DNA of 35,225 nucleotides from a virus. Each line of letters starts with the position of its first letter. Within the stretch, counting starts at the first letter, position 1. Shown here in pieces: positions 21,097 to 30,800 of this stretch. The notes under the pieces are model-generated. The model did no database searches. It saw only the letters and a program-made list of their open reading frames with translations, and was not told the origin of the DNA. The stretch spans positions 1-35,225 of IMG/VR virus record IMGVR_UViG_3300034947_000036; one strand, 5' to 3'. Made by a program: the position numbers and the translations under genes.

Positions 21097-24000
21097 GTGC
21101 CGCAGCTCCTCACGCCAGAACAGCTGGATCAGATCCGACAGATCATCCAGAAGCATCATGCTCTGATGATCCTGAAGGTCATTGGTCCAGATGCACTGAC
21201 TCCAGATGAGCTGAAACTTCTGGAGGACGAGACTTCACTGACTCCAGAAGTGAAGTCGATGGAGCAGGCCTACGTCTACGGTCAGCTTCTGGCGAAGCTC
21301 GGACAGAAGGCTCTGGACATGAGCTACGACCAACTCGGTCGGGAGGCTCCACAGGTACCTCTGGGGGCTCCAGAAAGAGCAGCTATCTCCAACGCGAACC
21401 AGCACGCGGGCGCGCACATCCGTCATCTGGGAGCGCGAATCGAACAGCAGGCGGCCATGCTCGTGTTCCGAGAGGACGCGGACATGCGCGCGAAGCTCCT
21501 GACTGAGGAGGTTCGGCCGGCTACCAAGGAGAACCTCGAGCGCCGGGAAGGCATCCAGAAACTCAAGAGTGAGCTCGGGCATCGGGTTGGGGATTGGTCC
21601 AGAGACTGGAATCGTGTGGCGGTGACAGAGAAGGTCAACGCCATGAACGCCGGACAGGCGGACAGCTTCCGCCGATCGTTCGGTGACCCGTGGGTCTACA
21701 AGCAGCCGATGCCTACGGCGTGCAAGCACTGCCTGCGTCTCCACATTGGTCCGGATGGGCATCCTCGCATCTTCAAGCTCTCCACCCTTCAGGCGAACGG
21801 TACCAACGCCGGCAAGAAGGCGGTGGACTGGGCTCCGGTGGTGGGTGCTACGCATCCCCATTGTCAGTGCCAGCTCATCCGGGTTCCAGATGGCTGGGGC
21901 TTCGACAAAGACGGTACTCTCGTTCCTGGTGGTGAAGGTGGGATCCGCTACGATTCGGAAGGCGACATCATCAAGGCGGTGATGCTCGAGGACCAGCTCC
22001 AGAAAGCCTTTGCGGTGAAGGAGCGTGTCAACGTTGGTGGGATGCCGATCTCCATCGAGCAGCGCATCGGTGACCTACGCCATTGGAAAGGCGAGGATGG
22101 CACCGAGGGGACGACGCGGATGATCTTCGCGTACGGCTACATCGAAGACACTCTTGGTCCAGATGGTGACGAGTACGATGTCTACGTTGGTCCAGATCCG
22201 TTGGCACCGTTCGTCTTCATCGTCCATCAGCAGAATCCAGAAACTGGGGAGTGGGACGAAGACAAGGCTATGCTGGGCTTCCCGAATGCGGACACGGCGA
22301 AGCTCGCCTATCTGGCGCACTACGACTCGGACAAGTTCTTCGGATCGATGTCCATGATGCCTATCGAGGAGTTCCGAGAGAAGGTCGGCTTCACGCGACG
22401 TCCGGGCTCGATGCAGTCGGACGGGATGGTGAAGGGTGGCGATACGCTCGCATACAAGGCCGCATTGGCAGCTGGGTTGACTCCAGAAGAAGCGGACGCT
22501 TACGCCGCCGCTGGACCTGGAGCAGGCTTACCTTCGACGTGGCTTCGGAAGCGACGCGTTCAGAAGGCTCTCCATTCAGAAGCATCTGGTGCCCAGTTCA
22601 GTCCGATGGGGAAGCGGGAGATCGCGAACGGTGCGGGGATCAACTTCGTGCTGGGGATGGGCTCACCTTTCGAACACCTCCAGGCGCAACGTTCTCCAGG
22701 TGTCCAGATTCCTGTGAAGGAGCTCCAGACTCGAGAGGATCGTTCACGGACGTACGGCGTGGCTTTGGTAGGTGATGGACTCTACCAGGACGCGGTGACG
22801 GTCGAAGAAGTGAAAGGGTGGGGCGATCGACCCGAGCAGGTCTATTGCATCACGCAGGCACCAACTCTTGGGAAGCTCTCCAAGGAGGAGATTGCCAAGA
22901 ACCGCTTCCATCTGGATGCAGAGATCGCCAAGCGTCTTCAGAGGGTCACACCGAACTACAGTGATCCAGAAAAGAAGCGCTTCGTAGTGAAGAGTGCTGG
23001 ACCTTTCGTAGGTCCACGTGGTGGTCTATGGGCGGATCCGCAACACAAGATCCCTTGGAAGGAGAAGAAACCTGTGCTCACGCGTACTCCCCTACGCGCG
23101 GAGGAACCTGTCCAGAAGCGAGCTTGGAAGGAAGGCTTCCCGAAAGGGATCCAACGTCCTTCCTTCAACTCGTGGGAGACGGGACAACGAGGCGGTACCG
23201 AGCAGAAGCATTGGGACGCGAAGACCCAGAACTTCAAGCCGGCACGTCTGAAGCTCCACGCCAAGATCAAGACGAAGATGACCAAGGGCTCGAAGGCCGT
23301 TCCAGAAGGCCAGAAGCCGGTCGTGCTCATTACCATGGGTGGTCCCGCTTCTGGCAAGACCACGATGGTGGAATTCATGCACTCGACCGATGTGTTCGAT
23401 CCCAACGGGTTCGTACGCATCGATGCTGACTCCATCAAGGAGGAGCTCCCCGAGTACAAGAAGATGATCAACGAGCACTGGCGAATGGCGGCGGCAGCGG
23501 TCCACCACGAGTCCACTACGGTCATGCGTGGATTGAAGCAGCAGTCGATCTCCGAGCGCCGGAACATGATCATCGACACCACCGGTGCGGACTTGGATGT
23601 TCTGCTCGAGGACATCAAGGACATGCGAGAGCAGGGCTACGAGATCCGTGTCCTGATGCCGCACCTTGACGTCCAGACGGGCATCACTCGAGCACACAAG
23701 CGAGCTGAGGCTTCTGGACGATTCGTTCCGGATGATGTGGTCCAGAACATCTACCAGAAGGTGCCGAAGAACGTGGCGGCGATCGCACAGGTGGCTGATC
23801 GTTTCGATCTTCTGGACAACACCATCGATCCCAAGCTCATCTACACGAAGCGCGACGGGAAGCATCTCATCCATGACGAGAAGCTCGTGAAGCACTTCCC
23901 AGGGCTTTTCGAAGCAGCGACGGCGAAGACGCCAGGACCTGATGGGTCGCTGAAGAAGGCGCAGGAGATCGATCCGGCAATCAAGCAGCTTCTGGAACGG

Positions 24001-24123
24001 CTCAAGCAGGAACGCGACAAGCCACACCAGAAGAAGTACGATCCGAAGGCAGGGGACTACACGCTGGATCTTCCCATGGTCGATGGGCTCAGCGGACAGA
24101 TCCTGGAAGGTACCGTGGTATGA
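21097..24123 (+). CDS. Polyvalent head protein: MuF + pyrophosphatase-like + zeta-kinase-like
   Basis: This is a 1008-residue multidomain protein starting at GTG 21097. (1) Residues about 60-270 match a MuF-type head-morphogenesis domain: TEKVNAMNAGQADSFRRSFG, then CKHC (209-212) and HPHCQCQ (253-259). (2) Residues about 305-430 match the pyrophosphatase-like domain of phage polyvalent proteins: IFAYGYIEDTLGPDGDEYDV, then DEDKAMLGF. (3) Residues 635-655 hold a short GPFVGPRGGLWADPQHKIPW module. (4) Residues about 740-915 form a zeta-toxin-type P-loop kinase: GGPASGKT (748-755), RIDADSIKEELPEY, IIDTTG, and a GRFVPDDVV loop. MuF proteins sit at the portal and can be injected, so the enzymes may act in the new host cell. 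Zeta kinases phosphorylate UDP-N-acetylglucosamine-type substrates; the target here is unknown. Confidence 0.88.
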   Translation: MPQLLTPEQLDQIRQIIQKHHALMILKVIGPDALTPDELKLLEDETSLTPEVKSMEQAYVYGQLLAKLGQKALDMSYDQLGREAPQVPLGAPERAAISNANQHAGAHIRHLGARIEQQAAMLVFREDADMRAKLLTEEVRPATKENLERREGIQKLKSELGHRVGDWSRDWNRVAVTEKVNAMNAGQADSFRRSFGDPWVYKQPMPTACKHCLRLHIGPDGHPRIFKLSTLQANGTNAGKKAVDWAPVVGATHPHCQCQLIRVPDGWGFDKDGTLVPGGEGGIRYDSEGDIIKAVMLEDQLQKAFAVKERVNVGGMPISIEQRIGDLRHWKGEDGTEGTTRMIFAYGYIEDTLGPDGDEYDVYVGPDPLAPFVFIVHQQNPETGEWDEDKAMLGFPNADTAKLAYLAHYDSDKFFGSMSMMPIEEFREKVGFTRRPGSMQSDGMVKGGDTLAYKAALAAGLTPEEADAYAAAGPGAGLPSTWLRKRRVQKALHSEASGAQFSPMGKREIANGAGINFVLGMGSPFEHLQAQRSPGVQIPVKELQTREDRSRTYGVALVGDGLYQDAVTVEEVKGWGDRPEQVYCITQAPTLGKLSKEEIAKNRFHLDAEIAKRLQRVTPNYSDPEKKRFVVKSAGPFVGPRGGLWADPQHKIPWKEKKPVLTRTPLRAEEPVQKRAWKEGFPKGIQRPSFNSWETGQRGGTEQKHWDAKTQNFKPARLKLHAKIKTKMTKGSKAVPEGQKPVVLITMGGPASGKTTMVEFMHSTDVFDPNGFVRIDADSIKEELPEYKKMINEHWRMAAAAVHHESTTVMRGLKQQSISERRNMIIDTTGADLDVLLEDIKDMREQGYEIRVLMPHLDVQTGITRAHKRAEASGRFVPDDVVQNIYQKVPKNVAAIAQVADRFDLLDNTIDPKLIYTKRDGKHLIHDEKLVKHFPGLFEAATAKTPGPDGSLKKAQEIDPAIKQLLERLKQERDKPHQKKYDPKAGDYTLDLPMVDGLSGQILEGTVV

Positions 24124-24845
24124 GCATGGCAGAAGTAGGGATCACGGTTCAGGTCCCGCCCGAGATGCCGGTTCCGGAGCACGCGAAATACGTGGCTGCA
24201 CAGATCCGGAAGAGCTTCGGGGACAACATCCTGATCAAGTCGGTCGAGCTCGGCCCTCTGGGGTACCAGGTGGGTCTGGAAGTCGTGAAGGGTCAGATCT
24301 TCAAGGCGAAGAAGGCCGCATTCCACATCATCGGACCGGGGGACGATCTGGGCGGCGGGATGAAGCTCGCGGATGATGCGATCATCGACACCTCGTTGTT
24401 CGAGAAGCCGAAGCTCGAGTACGTCGATCCGATCCAGAAAGGACTCAACCAGCTGGTTGGGAAGCCTCTCACGGAGAACGATTTTCTGGAGGCGGCGTCT
24501 CAGATCTACGGTGCCGCGGAGGACTTCCTTCAAACGATGCCGACGGAGCTGCTCCTGAACAAGGCAGAGATCGAGGATCTGAAGATCCCGCCGGAGATGA
24601 TCCAACAGGGCATCGACTGGATGAAGCTGATGGCCAATCCATCGCTCTCAAAGGGGGCGGTGTTGGAGGACGAGGAAGGTCTCCTCACTCCAGCCGGGAT
24701 GAAGGTGGCGGAATCCTACGCCAAGAAGTGGCTGCTCGGGGTTCGTGACATGGAGCTCGAGCGCCAGTATCCTTCGCTCGTCGGACTCTTCAGCGACATC
24801 CGTGTGGATTCCGAGCTTGCTCGTATGCACGCCACGGAGGATTAG
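24120..24845 (+). CDS. Hypothetical virion-region protein, 241 residues
   Basis: The start ATG 24120 overlaps the stop of the polyvalent protein (ATGA) and its stop TAG overlaps the next GTG. The N-terminal half is alpha/beta (ITVQVPPEMPVPEHAKYVAA, then VELGPLGYQVGLEVVKGQ). The C-terminal half is helical (LNQLVGKPLTENDFLEAASQ, later AESYAKKWLLGVRDMELER). It is coupled on both sides to giant virion-type proteins and may be a partner or chaperone for them. No family is recognised. Confidence 0.7.
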   Translation: MSMAEVGITVQVPPEMPVPEHAKYVAAQIRKSFGDNILIKSVELGPLGYQVGLEVVKGQIFKAKKAAFHIIGPGDDLGGGMKLADDAIIDTSLFEKPKLEYVDPIQKGLNQLVGKPLTENDFLEAASQIYGAAEDFLQTMPTELLLNKAEIEDLKIPPEMIQQGIDWMKLMANPSLSKGAVLEDEEGLLTPAGMKVAESYAKKWLLGVRDMELERQYPSLVGLFSDIRVDSELARMHATED

Positions 24846-27800
24846 TGGTCACCAAGAAGGACATGAAGGACGCGACGCAGACGTTCAAGCTGAACTTCGC
24901 GAAATCGAAGCTCGCTGGCGTTGAGGCATCGATGTCCACCATCCCGGCCAAGACGAAGATCTCGTACTTTGGTATCGGGGCGGATGTCCTCGAGAAGGCG
25001 GTCCACAAGCCCAGCTTCGGGGGCTGGAGTTACCACGGTACGACCCTTCCCGTGATCGCGATTGGTCCGAAGGGTGGAAAGATCGTTGGCTACAACAGCA
25101 AGGGGCAGCCGATCTACGCGGGGTCGGCGGAGGCCAAGAAGCTCGCGGAGATCAAGAAGAAGCACGCAGAGCTCCCTCTCCCCACCACGGTGCTCGAGCA
25201 GGCAAAGATCGTCGAGTGGCTCGATGCCTTGGGGATCAAGGCATCGAAGACGATCTCCGGGGTCGTGGTGTCCGCTTCTGACGCCAAGAAGATCACCGAG
25301 GCCTTCGGGGTTCATCCGAGCTCGAAGGCCGGTGGCCTCTCACAGATCTTCCCGTTGACTGTCTTGAAGCCTCACCTGGGTCACGCTCTGAAGCCTCACG
25401 AGGACGCTCTCCTCGACCTTCAGGCGGCGGAAGCCTCCGGGACTGCCGAGGACCCCTGGCCTCATCCTGAGAGCCTCCAGGAGGTTCCAGCGGGACAGTA
25501 CGCCGGGACCCACGGGAATCGACTGTTCAAGGATTCGGCTGGGAAGCTCTTCCTCTTCAAGGGCAAGAACGCCGTCATCGCTCGAGCAGAGGAGGCGGCA
25601 TCGCGACTTGGTGAGCTGATTCTGGGGAAGGGTCGTGTCCAGAAAGCTCGGGTGGTGAAGCTCGAGGGGAAGGTCGGTGCTCTGATCCCCATCGAGGAGA
25701 TCTCGCCGCTGTCGAAGGCCGGCGGAAAGGTCTCGGCTTCCAAGCTCCAGAAGTTTGGTGCGGACATCGCGCAGCACTACGCGTTCGATTGGTTGATCGG
25801 ACAGCACGATACGCATGGTGAGAACCTGGCTGTCCGGAAGGATGGCAAGGGTCTCTATGGTCTGGACAAGGGCCAAGCGTTCAAGCTCATTGGGGACGAC
25901 AAGCTCGATCCGAAGTACAAGCCCAATGAGCACAAGCAGGTCTACGCAGATCTCTGGGACAACAAGAACGTCCTGAATGCTCTGGATCTGCCGACGGTAT
26001 TGTCCCCTGTGTTCTCGAAGGCAGCTGCGATCAGTGAGGATCAGCTCCGCTCGATCGTGGCGCCCTACATCGACGAGTACGCCAAAAAGTACGGCCTGTC
26101 GGAAGCCAAGGATCTCGAGACCAAGATTCTGGATCGATTCGCGAAGGCGAAGTCCAACTGGGAGTGGTTCATCGGGAAGGACATCCCGGTATCGGCGGAG
26201 GCTGTGGTCACTCCGGTCCCGAAGCCCGGCAAGAAGGCTCCGGTCCCGAAGCCCGAGATGGCCCCTGTGTTGGCGCCTGCCGGCTTTTCTCCGATCAAGA
26301 AGGGGACCGTCACCCTCCTCGCGCCAGGCGCTGCAACCAAGCCTGGAGGCTGGCCAGGCAACTACCCAGGTCCGGGCTACGTTGCCGAGGTGAAGTACAA
26401 GGGCGAGCCTTATCGTCTGGAGTTTGGCTTCGGAGATTCGGGTGAGCTCGAGATCGAGGTCTCCTATCCTGACGGGAAGAAGGCGTTCTTCCACAGCCCG
26501 AACGCGGCGTGTGATTCACTGTATCTCTGGAAGAACGGCCTCGATCTCCAGATGTCGGCGGCGGACAAGAAGAAGAAGGGCATCAGCTATTCCGCCACGA
26601 AGATGCTCAAGCTCGCGGAGTTCGGCGATGCGTTGGTGGAGCACGCTTCCGTTGTGCCTCCACAGAAGGCTCCAGCTCCAGAGGTCAAGGAGCTGTCGGT
26701 CTCCCAGATGCTCAAGGATCACGGGTCGGGGATGCTCTCGGACTTCAGCATCCTGCCTCCTCACATCCAGGAGTTCGTGAAGACCAAGAAGAGCCAGGTC
26801 TATCTCGATGTGCAGCCTACGGGCACTGATGTCTGGTTTTCTGGACTGACGCCTTCTGGAGATCCGGAATACCTGGCCTTCCCTGTGACGGACAAGAATC
26901 CGATCGTGGCGGAGCTGCAGTCGTGGGGTTCTGAAGTCCCACCATGGTTGAAGGGGACCGCGCTCGAGATCAAGGCCAACCCGAAGCTCGCACCACAGCC
27001 GAAGGCGGAGCCGATCCAGAAGACTCCGGTCAAGGTGTCAACGCCGAAGAGCGCGCCCGCCGCGTTCTCTGGACCTCTCGCCCCAGGCACGAAGATCAAG
27101 GTCCAGAAGAAGTTCCCAGGCTTCAAGACGAAGCAGGACGTTGAGCTCGAAGTTCTCGAGAACGGGAAGTTCATGGTCAGTTTGCCTACGGGTGTTCATC
27201 CCGATGGACAGCTTGGTCCCCAGAAGGAGGTCTTCGATAGCCTCTCGTCAGCATCTGATTGGGTCTGGGTGAACCAGAAGGGCCACAAGGATGTCGAGGC
27301 TTATAAGGCAGCTACGGGGAAGAAGAAGATCGCTTCCGGTGGTGGTTGGAAGTTCTGGGGGGTACAGCCTTCGGCACCGAAGGTGATCCAGAAGACGCCA
27401 GTCTCGTCTAAGTCGAATACCTACAAAAATGCTGTATCAGCGTTGAATGAACTTCCTGTTGGATCGACTATTCAAGGATCTACGGGAGTTATTAGTAAGA
27501 ATCCAGATGGTAGCTGGGGAGGGGGTAAGAGTGATCTGGTGTATGCCATGCTGGCATACAAGAATGGCGTGATTCCGAAGACGCCTGTGTCTGTACCGAA
27601 GGTGCCAGTGAAGGGTCTCGAAGGATCGCTCGAGGCTGATCCTCTGATCGAATCGCTTCTGGAGACCTCCAAGGTCGGTACGAAGATCTCGTTCACCGAA
27701 GACGGTGAGAAGATCACTGCGACGAAGGTTGCGCCGGGGAAGTGGGCAGCTCTCTATCCAGACGGAATGCCATTCGAGGCGTCGGATACGTCGATCGCGA

Positions 27801-30800
27801 AGACGGCCGACGATAAGTCTCTGGACTTCCATTCATCAGAGACGAAGACGTCTGGCTCAAACAACTTCATCACGATGGCTGAAGCCATCGTTTCTGGAGG
27901 TTACGTAGCACCAACAGAGGTGAAGACTACCAATCTTTTCGATGCCCCTACGGGGACGAAGTTGTCGTGGATCGTGGATTCGGGTGATGACGTCACCAAG
28001 TACAAGGCCGAGAAGGGGCACAACGGATGGATGGTGACTGGTGGGCCGATGCCAGGATCCCTCTTGGCTTCGATCGCTTCGGCAGATCCAAACGTCGGTG
28101 TGAAGATCGCACCCCCAAGCACCCAACCACAGGACAACTTCGAGACGATGCCTGCATCGTCCGCGACAACGCAGCAGGCAAATGATCTTGCGATTGGATC
28201 CGTGTGGAAGTTCTCCACGGAAACGGCGGATTGGACGGCGAAGAAGACTGGACCTGACGCCTGGTCGGTGCAGTTCTCGATGACGACTGGGGACACGGTG
28301 CCTCCGTTCAACCTCGATACCCAGAATCTTGTTGGGACCACACAGCAAGGTGTCGGTGAGCTGAAGATCCAGAAGGATGTTGAGACGTCTCTGTCGGCTT
28401 CACCTTCTGGACAGTGGCTCAACACGCCCAAGCCTACGGTGGACGGGAAGTGGTTTGATGCACTCCCAGCTGGTAGTGAGGTGTCGATCGCTCACATCTC
28501 TCCTCAGCAACCAGCGATCGACGCGATCAAAGAGAACGATGGTTCTTGGACCATGAGCTTGAAGGGGGTGAGCTACCCGCAGGTGACCGGCTCTGGGCTG
28601 AACCAGATCGTCCAAGCGCAGGGGCAAGGCGATGTTGCCTACAAGGACCCCACGAAGGTCTCGGTTGCTCCTCCGGCTTCGGCGGTGGTCACCAAGCAGC
28701 CGGAGGACATGCAGCCGGAGGAAGCCTTCAAGACGGTCTCGGCAGACGTGTCCTTGGGGGATGCTTGGAAGCACATCCCGGAGGTGAAGGATCATCCAGA
28801 GCTCGAGCTGGTCGAGTCGGGGAAGGTTGGCCACTACAACGTCCTGATCAAGAAGGCCAACTCGAAGCAGACGCAGGACGAGGACATGGCGCTCATCCAG
28901 AAGGTTCTGGATACGTACGGTCTGAAGCCTGCATTCTCTGGGCACCCGAAGGCGAGCCATTGGACTGTCTTCGCGACTGTTGCTCAGTCGCAATTCGACA
29001 AGCACGTCACGGTGCAGATGCTAGCGCAGGATGTTCCTCCGCTGGACGTGAAGAACAACTTCGAGACCATGCCGGAAGTGGAGACTTCTGGACCGTCTGG
29101 AAAGGCGAAGAAGCTCCCCAAGAAGATCTTCAAGTCGTGGTCTCTCAAGAAGAAGCATACCGCGCTCGAGGACATGCCAGCTGGAACCAAGCTGACGCTT
29201 GGGAACGGCATGGTGGTGGTGAAGACCGAGCAGATCTCGGGCTTGCCTTGGGAGTATGAGGGTGCCACTGGCGCTTACTCGACCTTCTCCATCGCACAGA
29301 AGGTTGGCTTCTCCGGCGGTGCGGCGGTCACGGCACCTGGAAAGACGCCGAAGGTCGCCCCACCTCCTGCACCACAACTGAAGGCGGCGCCACCGAAGTA
29401 CACGCCGGCTCCAGCGGATCCTGATCTCGAGCTGAAGAAGGCGTGGGCCAAGGCACATCCATCCATCACGAGCGAAGCGGCCAAGCACCTGGCTTGGATG
29501 GCGAAGGACGCTGGAATCCCACCGGTGATGGAGTTCTACGCCCGAATGGCTGGGGACGGGACCGTTCTGTTCGGAGATGGTGGAGAGGACATCGGCAAGA
29601 CGCTCGTGGCGTTCGGTCTCCCAGCAATTCCTGTCCAGACGCCATTCGGTACGCTCTACCAGATCAGCCTCGACAAGCTGAAGGAGAAGACGCCCGGGGC
29701 TACGACGATCAAGGGTCCGGATGGTGTCCAGTATCCTCATGGTACGACGTTCGAGACGATCAAGACGTTCGACAGTGTAGAGACGCTGCTTCAGGGGGAA
29801 GCTAACTTCCAGAAGTTCTCTGACGCGAAGCCGGGCACCGGACATTCGAAGGCCGCGAAGTTCTCGACGGGCACTGACGTCCAGACGCTCCAGAAGAAGT
29901 ACGCTCTGGCTGGACCAACGAAGCATGGCTCTTCGTACAACATGATCCTTCTGACGGCTGCGGAGCTGAAGAAGGATGCTGGTCCAGAGAAGCTCGAGGT
30001 CGAGGCCAAGGTTCCGACACAGCCACCTGCGGTGAAGCTCAAGCCCATGGGCTTCTCGATGGGTGTTCCGGGTGAAGGTCTGCCTGCGAGTAGCAATCGT
30101 GATGAGCTGGCGTTGGCCAAGGAGCTCATTCCATTCCGTCATGGATACTCGATTCGCTTTGGCGAGGGTGGGATCTTGATGGACGGCCAGCTGCGTCTTC
30201 ACAAGGTGAAGCTCCCGGATGGAAAGATCGTGATGCGCTTCGTGGGTGAGCTCACGAAGGATGCTCCGCACCTGTACGGAAACAAGAAGTTCGCTTTCTT
30301 GAGCTCGACTACCAAGCCGGAGAAGAACATCCCGGGCAAGAAGGCAAACGACTACGATCCAGAAACTGGGATCCACACGCTCACCAATCAGAGCCTCTGG
30401 AGTGGTGGTTCATCCGGAGCGGAGCTCACGCAGAACGCAGCGGTCTACACGTTCGACAACGACATCGAGACTCTTCGCCGGACGTTCGTGGTCGATGTCC
30501 CGATCGATGCAGATCCAGAACAAGCTCTTTCGGAGGCAATGGGCAAGCTCGGTGTCGATGTGACGGCAGCGATGACTCATCCTGACGATCAGGACGAACG
30601 CATCCTGATCAAGACGCAGCTTCTCCGATCTGCCATTGGGCCTACCGGCTTCCAGAAGATCGTGAACCTCGGACTCCAGACGAAGACCAAGGACGAACGG
30701 GAGAAGATTCTGGACGACAACCTCAAGGGGAAGATGGCGAAGAAGGACATCGAGTCGGCCAAGGTTGTCATCGGTGCTGAAGGCCGTCATGAAGTCGAGG

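Noticed and set aside
22478-22488. TTGACTCCAGAA inside the MuF gene as a sixth promoter
   Set aside because: No -10 box at a fitting distance and no gene start downstream; probably a chance overlap of the word with TTGACT.
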